Under the pieces are notes generated by a model. It did no database searches, was not told the DNA's origin, and saw only the letters and a list, made by a program, of their open reading frames with translations. Source: Streptomyces niveus (lineage in GTDB: Bacteria; Actinomycetota; Actinomycetes; Streptomycetales; Streptomycetaceae). Taken from it: a stretch of 64,000 bases of DNA. The first letter of the stretch is position 1; each line of letters starts with the position of its first letter. Where the stretch lies: positions 6,780 to 70,779 of the forward strand of contig NZ_MDCR01000039.1 in assembly GCF_001723055.1 (NCBI RefSeq). Reading direction: 5' to 3'. Shown piece after piece: positions 52,137-64,000 of the stretch. Both the position numbers and the translations under genes were made by a program.

Positions 52137-53138
52137 ATGGCGCCGTCGGGGACCGAGTCCCGCAGGGTGACGATCCACGATGTCGCCCGGTCCGCCGGGG
52201 TGTCCCGGCAGACCGTGTCCCGGGCCCTGAACGACAAGGGCGAGATCCACGGCTCCACCAAACAGCGGGTGCTCGACGCCGCCCTCGCGCTCGGATACCG
52301 CCCGAGCCGCTTCGCCAGGGGGCTGGTCCGGCAGGACACCATCAGCGTCGGGCTGGTCATCCCCGATCTGCTCAATCCGTTCTTCACCGAGGTCGCCGCC
52401 GCCGCGCTGGAAGCCGCGCGCGCCCGCGGCTGGCACGTCCTCGTGTACGACACCGCCGACAGCGCCGATGAGGAACGCGGCACCCTTGAGGTGATCGCCT
52501 CCCAGGTGGACGCCGTCGTCGGATACTTCAGCCGCCCCGAGGACGAGATCGAGAAGCTGACCCGCGGTGTCCCCGTCGTGCTCATCGACCGCGAGCGGCG
52601 CACCGACCGGTTCAGCTCGATACGGATCGACGGCGAGGACGGCGTCAGGGCGGCGATCACCCACCTCGCCGCGGCGGGGCACCGGCACATCGGCATGCTC
52701 GACCACGCGGGCCGGGCCGAACCGAGCGTCCGGCACGCCTGGTTCGCGGCGGCGACGGCGGCCTGCGGCCTCGACGCGGGCCCGGTGCGCCGCGCGGACC
52801 AGAGCGTCGAGGGCGGCGAGAGCGCGCTGGCGGCGCTGCTCGCCGAACACCCCGAGGTCAGCGCCCTGTTCACCTTCAACGACATCATGGCCATCGGCGC
52901 GCTGCGCGCCGCACGCCGCCTCGGCCGGCGGGTCCCCCGGGATCTCGCCGTGATCGGCTTCGACGGTCTGAGGCTCGGCACGCTCGTCGAACCGCCCCTG
53001 TCGACCGTGGCCCTGGACACCCGAAGCCTCGGCGCGCTCGCCGTCGAACAGGCCGGGCGGCTGCTGACCGGCGGCGAGCCACTCGGCCCCGACGAGCTGG
53101 TGGTTCGCGCGGAGTTGAGACTGCGCGAGTCCGGCTGA
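52137..53138 (+). CDS. LacI family transcriptional regulator
   Basis: A 333-residue LacI/GalR repressor. The N-terminal helix-turn-helix and hinge read VTIHDVARSAGVSRQTVSRA followed by LNDKGEIHGSTKQRVLDAAL. The periplasmic-binding-protein-like sugar-sensing domain (ISVGLVIPDLLNPFFTEVAA, VIGFDGLRLGTLVEPPLSTV) completes it. GGAGGTGAGCG precedes ATG 52137. It lies 194 bases upstream of the sugar-importer operon, where a perfect palindrome typical of LacI-family operators is found, so it most likely represses the importer and the two glycosidases until their sugar is present. Confidence 0.92.
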   Translation: MAPSGTESRRVTIHDVARSAGVSRQTVSRALNDKGEIHGSTKQRVLDAALALGYRPSRFARGLVRQDTISVGLVIPDLLNPFFTEVAAAALEAARARGWHVLVYDTADSADEERGTLEVIASQVDAVVGYFSRPEDEIEKLTRGVPVVLIDRERRTDRFSSIRIDGEDGVRAAITHLAAAGHRHIGMLDHAGRAEPSVRHAWFAAATAACGLDAGPVRRADQSVEGGESALAALLAEHPEVSALFTFNDIMAIGALRAARRLGRRVPRDLAVIGFDGLRLGTLVEPPLSTVALDTRSLGALAVEQAGRLLTGGEPLGPDELVVRAELRLRESG

Positions 53139-53246
53139 GCGGTCCGGCCGGGCATGCTGTGAGCGCGCCATGAGCCTTCACGCGTACGGGGTCCGGAGCG
53201 GCGTGCCGCCGTACGCGCGCCCAACGCACCCCGTACGTCACACCTC

Positions 53247-53276
53247 TTGACACATCGCGTCGCCCGGTCAGAGACT
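53247..53276 (+). promoter_or_regulatory. Candidate promoter of the sugar-import/glycosidase operon
   Basis: A perfect TTGACA (53247-53252) and GAGACT (53271-53276) separated by 18 bases, with transcription expected to begin near 53283. The LacI-type palindrome follows just downstream, in the classic repressor position. Confidence 0.5.
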
Positions 53277-53288
53277 TCCCGGCAATTC

Positions 53289-53300
53289 GTGAACGTTCAC
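53289..53300 (+). promoter_or_regulatory. LacI-family operator palindrome
   Basis: GTGAACGTTCAC is a perfect 12-base palindrome with central CG, the hallmark of LacI/GalR operators. A second partial copy (GAGCGTTCAC) follows at 53303-53312. It lies between the candidate promoter and the solute-binding protein gene; the regulator gene next door is the likely binder. Confidence 0.75.
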
Positions 53301-53332
53301 GGGAGCGTTCACGGGCCTTGGAAGGGTCCTCA

Positions 53333-54622
53333 ATGACGCTGACTCGACGAAGGCTCCTGGCAGGCGCGACCGCTCTCGGCGCCGCCGCGTTCGGAGCCGG
53401 CGGATGTGCGAGCCCGATGACCGCGAACCCCGGTCATCTCACCTTCTGGTACACGTACAACGGCTTCTCCGAGAATGTGCTGAAGGCCGCCCGCAAGCGC
53501 TTCGCCGCCGACAAGTTCGTCCCCTCGCAGGTGAGCGGTGACCTGACGCAGCGGCTGCTCGCCGCGCTCGCCGGTGGTGCCTATCTGCCCGACATCACGA
53601 TGATCGGCGACAACATCTCGCGGTACTTCGGCGACAGCGACCGCTTCGTGAACATGAACGACCACGGCGCGCGGGAGCTGGCGGGGGGATACCTGCCGTG
53701 GAAGTGGCATGCGGGCGCCACCCCCGACGGCTTCCAGCTCGGCTTCCCCATCGACATCGGCCCCGCGGCCCTCTACTACCGGCACGACATCTTCGAGAAG
53801 GCAGGCCTGCCCAGCGAACCGGACGACGTCGCGGCGGCCGTACCCACCTGGGAGAAGTACTTCACCTTCGGCGAACGGATCCGCGACAAACTCCCCGGCC
53901 GCTATCTGATCACCGACACCAAGACGGTGTTCACGTACTCGATGGCCCAGGAGCGGCGGAAGTACTTCACGCCGGAGAACACCTACCTCGACGACCAGTC
54001 CCATGTCCGCCTCGCCTGGGACCGCGCGGTCGAGGCGTTCGGCCGCCGCCTCACCGCGGGATTCGGCGGCTCGCAGACGGCCGGCGGCCAGTCCGTGGAC
54101 CGGCACGCGGCCTGGAACACCGGCCAGGAGGTCAGCCTCGTCAACGCCTCCTGGATCACCGGCGAGATCAAGCAGTCGGCCCCCGGCACCGCCGGCAAGT
54201 GGCGGGTCTGCGCACCGCCCGGCGGCCCCGGCAACCAGGGCGGTTCGTTCCTCGCCATCACCGCCGCCTGCCCCGACCCGCAGGCGGCCTTCGACATCAT
54301 CAGCTGGCTCCAGAACCCGGCGAACCAGGCCGCCAACTACGCCGAGATCGGCCTCTTCCCGTCCGGTCCGGCCGCGGCCGACGACGAACGGATCACCGCC
54401 CCGGACCCGTTCTTCGGCGGCCAGTCCGCCGTGCGGGTCTTCGCCGACATCGCCGACCAGGTGAAGTACGCCTACTTCAGTCCCTGGGACATCACTCTCA
54501 GCGACACCTACACCGACGAGCTGACCAACGTGGAACTCGGCGGCAAGGACCCGGAGCGCGCCTGGCGGGACGCCCGGAACCGGATCGAACGGCTTCTGCG
54601 CCGGCAGGGGGTGCTCTCATGA
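53333..54622 (+). CDS. Sugar ABC transporter solute-binding lipoprotein
   Basis: A 429-residue family-1 binding protein with a twin-arginine plus lipoprotein signal (LTRRRLLAGATALGAAAFG then GAGGCAS, where Cys is the lipid anchor). The mature protein shows the extracellular sugar-binding pattern (HLTFWYTYNGFSENVLKAAR, DITMIGDNISRYF, GNQGGSFLAIT). GGAAGGG precedes ATG 53333. It overlaps the first permease gene (ATGA). It should deliver an oligosaccharide, plausibly a galactose- or mannose-containing glycan, judging by the two glycosidases downstream. Confidence 0.92.
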   Translation: MTLTRRRLLAGATALGAAAFGAGGCASPMTANPGHLTFWYTYNGFSENVLKAARKRFAADKFVPSQVSGDLTQRLLAALAGGAYLPDITMIGDNISRYFGDSDRFVNMNDHGARELAGGYLPWKWHAGATPDGFQLGFPIDIGPAALYYRHDIFEKAGLPSEPDDVAAAVPTWEKYFTFGERIRDKLPGRYLITDTKTVFTYSMAQERRKYFTPENTYLDDQSHVRLAWDRAVEAFGRRLTAGFGGSQTAGGQSVDRHAAWNTGQEVSLVNASWITGEIKQSAPGTAGKWRVCAPPGGPGNQGGSFLAITAACPDPQAAFDIISWLQNPANQAANYAEIGLFPSGPAAADDERITAPDPFFGGQSAVRVFADIADQVKYAYFSPWDITLSDTYTDELTNVELGGKDPERAWRDARNRIERLLRRQGVLS

Positions 54623-55589
54623 CCGCGACGTCCGACCTCGACACCCCGGCGACCGCCGTCCCGCGCCCACCGGCCGAGGACGCCGCCCGGCGACGCAGGC
54701 GATGGCGCCATCTGCCGCAGTACGTAGCCGTGTCCCCGTTCTTCATCCTCTTCGCCGTCTTCGGCCTCTACCCGGTCTTCTACTCGCTCTATCTCTCGCT
54801 CCAACGCTGGGACGGCGTGGGCCCGATGAAGTTCGTCGGCCTGGAGAACTTCCGCTATCTGCTCACCGACAGCCAGTTCTGGGACTCCATAGCCAACACC
54901 CTGATCATCTGGGTCATGTCGACGGTCCCGATGACCGTCCTCGCCCTGCTCATCGCCCTCGGCCTGAACTCCTCCGTGCGCTTCAAGGGCGCGCTGCGCG
55001 TCGCGTACTTCATGCCCAACGTGACATCGATCGTGGCCATGTCGCTGGTCTTCGGCTCGATCTTCAGCGGCGAGTTCGGCATCCTCAACTGGATCCTCGA
55101 CCTGTTCGGCCTCGGCCATGTCCCCTGGCTCACCGACCCGTGGGGGATCCGGTGCGCCATCGCCATCATGATCATCTGGCGGTGGACCGGCTACAACGCC
55201 ATCATCTTCCTCGCCGGACTCCAGGCCCTGCCCACCGACGTCTACGAGGCGGCGCGCGTCGACGGCGCGAGCCCCGTACAGACCTTCTTCCGGATCACGC
55301 TGCCCCTGCTGCGGCCGGTCCTGCTGTTCTCCCTGGTGATGTCGGCCATCGGCGGGCTCCAGATCTTCACCGAGTCACAGGTGCTGCTCGGCGACCGCGG
55401 CGGTCCCGGCGGGGCCGGACTGACGATGGTCCTCTACTTCTACGGAACCGCCTTCGCGGACAACGACTTCGGCTACGGAGCCGCCATCGCCTGGGGCATC
55501 TTCGTCGTCGTCGTGCTGTTCTCCATCCTCAACTGGCGCCTCGTGCAACGCCCCGAGCGCGGCCGGGTCACGACCAAGGAGGACGCCCG

Positions 55590-55593
<4 letters not shown>
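54619..55593 (+). CDS. Sugar ABC transporter permease, MalF/UgpA type
   Basis: A 324-residue permease with a cytoplasmic basic N-terminus and six helices; the EAA loop is YEAARVDGASPVQTFFRITL. Begins in the overlap with the binding-protein gene and ends in an overlap with the second permease. No ATPase gene is present in the operon; Streptomyces sugar importers commonly share the MsiK ATPase encoded elsewhere. Confidence 0.92.
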
Positions 55594-62051
<6,458 letters not shown>

Positions 62052-62060
62052 AGAGCGTGC

Positions 62061-63020
62061 TCACACCACCCGCACGACATGCTTTCCACGGACGCCGCCC
62101 GCCTCCAGCGCCCGGTGGGCTTCGGCGATCTCGTCGAGCGGGTGGACGGTGTCGACCACCGGGCGGACGTCGCCGCTCTCCGCGTACCGGGTCAGCTCGG
62201 CGAACAGCGCGTGCTTGGGATTGCCGCTGAAGGCGCGCACGCGCCGGGAGCCGTGGACCGTGGAGCGGAGGATGTACGACAGGCTGGCGGCGACGTTGTC
62301 GACATCGAAGGCGATGGCCACCATGCGCCCGCCCGGCGCCAACAGGCGGCGGTAGACGGGGTGTTCGGTGCCGACGGTGTCCATGACGACGTCGAACGTG
62401 CCCAGTGCGGACGGATGGGTCGTCCGGTGGTCGAAGGCGTCGTCCGCGCCCAGGCCCCGGACGAAGTCGAGATTCCGCGCACCCGCGAGAGCCGTGACGT
62501 GAGCACCCATGAGCTTGCCGATCTGGACGGCGACGCTGCCGACCCCGCCGCTGGCGCCGCGCACCAGAAGGCGTTCGCCGGGCCTGAGACCGGCCTTGTC
62601 GCGCAGGGCGGTGATCGAGGTCGTGCCGCCCGCCAGCAGGGAGACGGCCTCCTCCGGGCTGAGATTGCCGGGGGCGAGGGCGATCTGCCGGGGCCGCACG
62701 GCCACGTACTGCGCCGCGCTGCCGAACGTCGACCGCCCCAGGAGCCCCCACACCCGCAGACCCTCCCGCAGCCCGGTCACCGAGGGGCCGACCTCGGTGA
62801 TCTCACCCGCGAAGTCGAGCCCGGTGCGCTGGGGGAAACGGCGCCCCGTCACCAGCCGCATCTTCCCGGCCCGGCCCGCCGTCTCACCACCGTTGACGGT
62901 GGCCGCGTGGACGCGGACCAGCACCTCGTCGGGCTTGACGTCCGGCACCGGCACCCGGCCCTCGTACAGCACCTCCGGGGGTCCGTAACGGTCGAAGAGG
63001 GCTGCGCGCATGTCGCTCAT
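62061..63020 (-). CDS. MDR-family NADP-dependent oxidoreductase (quinone reductase-like)
   Basis: A 319-residue zinc-free medium-chain reductase: GLDFAGEITEVGPSVTGL, the NADP loop VRGASGGVGSVAVQIGKLMG and the C-terminal HPLDEIAEAHRALEAGG with GGVRGKHVVRV. No catalytic zinc ligands are seen. Such enzymes reduce quinones or enones. The gene is divergent from a TetR regulator 88 bases away, which most likely controls it in response to an electrophile. Confidence 0.88.
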   Translation of the reverse strand: MSDMRAALFDRYGPPEVLYEGRVPVPDVKPDEVLVRVHAATVNGGETAGRAGKMRLVTGRRFPQRTGLDFAGEITEVGPSVTGLREGLRVWGLLGRSTFGSAAQYVAVRPRQIALAPGNLSPEEAVSLLAGGTTSITALRDKAGLRPGERLLVRGASGGVGSVAVQIGKLMGAHVTALAGARNLDFVRGLGADDAFDHRTTHPSALGTFDVVMDTVGTEHPVYRRLLAPGGRMVAIAFDVDNVAASLSYILRSTVHGSRRVRAFSGNPKHALFAELTRYAESGDVRPVVDTVHPLDEIAEAHRALEAGGVRGKHVVRVV

Positions 63021-63086
63021 GGTGTGGTCCTGTTCTCCGGCGTGGCTCTTACGATCAAGCTAACGCGATAAACGGACGACACCTTC

Positions 63087-63102
63087 CACTTGCCGTAAAG
63101 TG
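63087..63102. promoter_or_regulatory. Inverted repeat between oxidoreductase and TetR genes
   Basis: CACTT (63087-63091), six bases, AAGTG (63098-63102): a short perfect palindrome. It overlaps TAAAGT (63096-63101), which resembles a -10 box placed seven bases before the ATG at 63109. A TetR dimer bound here would block its own, probably leaderless, transcript and could also act on the divergent gene. Confidence 0.45.
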
Positions 63103-63108
63103 AGAGAC

Positions 63109-63801
63109 ATGCCTGCTCAGCCCTCTCGGAAACCAGGCCCACCGGCCGAAACCGTCACGACCGACACCGACGGTGGCACCCCGCTGCGCGCCGACGCCCA
63201 GCACAATCGCGACCGCATCCTCGAAGTCGCCCGCGAGGCGTTCACGACCCAGGGCACCGACGTACCCCTGACGGCGATCGCCCGCCGCGCCGGCGTCGGC
63301 CCCGCCACCCTCTACCGGCGCTTCCCCACCCGCGCCTCTCTCATCAGCGAAGCCTTCGCCGAACAGCTCAGCATCTGCGTCTCGGTCCTGGACGAGGCAC
63401 TGGCGGATCCCGACCCCTGGCGCGGCCTGTGCACCGTCATCGAGCAGGTCTGCGCCATGCAGGCCACCGACCGGGGCTTCACCGCCGCCTTCTTCTCCGA
63501 GTTTCCCGACGCCGTCGACTACAACCGCGAGCGCACCCGCGCCGAGGAGGGCCTCGAACGACTGGTGCGGCGGGCCAAGGATGCCGGCCAACTGCGCGAT
63601 GACTTCGACCCGTCCGACATCACCCTGCTCCTCCTGGCCAACAGCGGCGTCGTCGGAGAGTCCCGGCAGGTCTCACTCGCCGCGTCCCGGCGGCTGGTCG
63701 CCTATCTCCTCCAGTCCTTCAGGCCCGAGCACACCCAACGCCTGCCGCCTCCGGCGCCGTTGGGACTCCAGCAGCTCCACAAGGCACGGCGCGCGACCTA
63801 G
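63109..63801 (+). CDS. TetR family transcriptional regulator
   Basis: A 230-residue TetR regulator with an N-terminal helix-turn-helix (NRDRILEVAREAFTTQGTDV, then PLTAIARRAGVGPATLYRRF) after a 25-residue Pro-rich leader, and a C-terminal ligand-binding helical domain. ATG 63109 is used; the GTG at 63100 is in frame but falls within a likely -10 box. Its stop codon lies in the first unit of a 17-base tandem repeat. Probable repressor of the divergent oxidoreductase. Confidence 0.88.
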   Translation: MPAQPSRKPGPPAETVTTDTDGGTPLRADAQHNRDRILEVAREAFTTQGTDVPLTAIARRAGVGPATLYRRFPTRASLISEAFAEQLSICVSVLDEALADPDPWRGLCTVIEQVCAMQATDRGFTAAFFSEFPDAVDYNRERTRAEEGLERLVRRAKDAGQLRDDFDPSDITLLLLANSGVVGESRQVSLAASRRLVAYLLQSFRPEHTQRLPPPAPLGLQQLHKARRAT

Positions 63802-63824
63802 GAACCCGCGCGACCTAGGAACCC
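63791..63824. repeat. Perfect 17-bp tandem duplication at convergent gene ends
   Basis: GCGCGACCTAGGAACCC occurs twice in tandem (63791-63807 and 63808-63824). Each unit has CTAG, giving TAG on both strands. The first supplies the TetR stop, the second the stop of the leftward MmyB-type gene. Confidence 0.9.
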
Positions 63825-64000
63825 GACGCGCCCGCGGTGGCCCAGGAGGCGAGGAACCGCAGGCCGTCGTAGGTCGGGGTGCCCGGCTCCGCCGTCCAGA
63901 TGACGAGTTGCTGGTCGGGGTCGGTGGTGGCGGTGAGGGTGTCCCAGTCGAGGGTGAGTTCCCCGGCGACCGGATGCCGCAGGGACTTGGTGCCCACGCT
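63815..64000 (-). CDS. C-terminal end of an MmyB-type helix-turn-helix regulator
   Basis: The last 61 codons of a gene that enters from the right edge. The visible stretches (SLRHPVAGELTLDWDTLTAT, DPDQQLVIWTAEPGTPTYDG, LRFLASWA) match the end of the MmyB-like ligand-binding domain found in actinobacterial XRE-family regulators: a His-Pro-Val-x-Gly start, then a beta-hairpin and an A-x-PG-T turn. The N-terminal DNA-binding domain should lie beyond the window. An internal GTG at 63997 is not likely to be the true start. Confidence 0.75.
   Translation of the reverse strand, partial: SVGTKSLRHPVAGELTLDWDTLTATTDPDQQLVIWTAEPGTPTYDGLRFLASWATAGASGS

Overview
The DNA is very GC-rich, with strong third-position GC bias, frequent GTG/TTG starts and purine-rich ribosome sites. 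Together with the gene content this points to a Streptomyces chromosome. The centre of the window (about 20.0-43.2 kb) carries, in unbroken order, genes that match novE-novW followed by the resistance gyrase gene gyrB(R) of the novobiocin (aminocoumarin) cluster. The producer is therefore most likely Streptomyces niveus (synonym S. spheroides/sphaeroides) or a close relative. No halogenase, pyrrole-acyl genes or parY-type topoisomerase are visible, and both the 8-C-methyltransferase (novO) and the carbamoyltransferase (novN) are present. This predicts novobiocin rather than clorobiocin or coumermycin.

Layout. 1-8.8 kb: a DEAD/DEAH helicase (3' end cut off), a DUF457-type membrane hydrolase, a two-gene heterodimeric ABC exporter with strongly asymmetric ATP sites, an AI-2E/PerM-type membrane protein and a LuxR-type regulator. 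8.9-15 kb: a large secreted subtilase, a Tat-exported GH109-type Gfo/Idh/MocA protein and a MarR regulator divergent from an ABC exporter. 15.1-19.8 kb: the ABC exporter (novA position), a 19-codon hydrophobic ORF, an MltG-like protein, a flavin monooxygenase and a YjbQ protein (novB, novC, novD positions). 20-22.9 kb: novE (LmbU-like regulator), novF (prephenate dehydrogenase) and novG (StrR/ParB-like activator). 22.9-40.8 kb: novH-novW in one direction. 41.2-43.2 kb: gyrB(R). 43.2-45.9 kb: an unknown protein, a GlxA/AraC regulator and a GAPDH. 45.9-51.6 kb: a six-gene operon of DUF1684 plus a peptide ABC importer. 52.1-62.1 kb: a LacI-controlled sugar importer with a GH2 beta-galactosidase and a GH38 alpha-mannosidase. 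62-64 kb: an MDR-family oxidoreductase divergent from a TetR regulator, and the 3' end of an MmyB-type regulator.

How the cluster works (family knowledge). NovH loads tyrosine on its carrier domain, NovI beta-hydroxylates it and NovJ/NovK oxidise it on the way to the aminocoumarin ring, which NovO C-methylates. NovF, NovQ and NovR make the prenylated hydroxybenzoate. NovL joins the two by an amide bond. NovV, NovT, NovW, NovU and NovS make the noviose precursor, which NovM attaches; NovP and NovN then O-methylate and carbamoylate the sugar. NovE and NovG drive expression. A perfect NovG/StrR-type operator lies just upstream of novH. TTA (bldA-dependent) codons are present in novE, novF, novG and novQ.

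The cluster itself is a known system. The less explained observations are a 13-bp hairpin that places the novN stop codon in its loop in the middle of the long operon, a repeated hairpin-forming element in the 373-nt gyrB(R) leader, the 19-codon ORF facing novA across a shared terminator, and short tandem duplications carrying stop codons for both strands at two convergent gene junctions.
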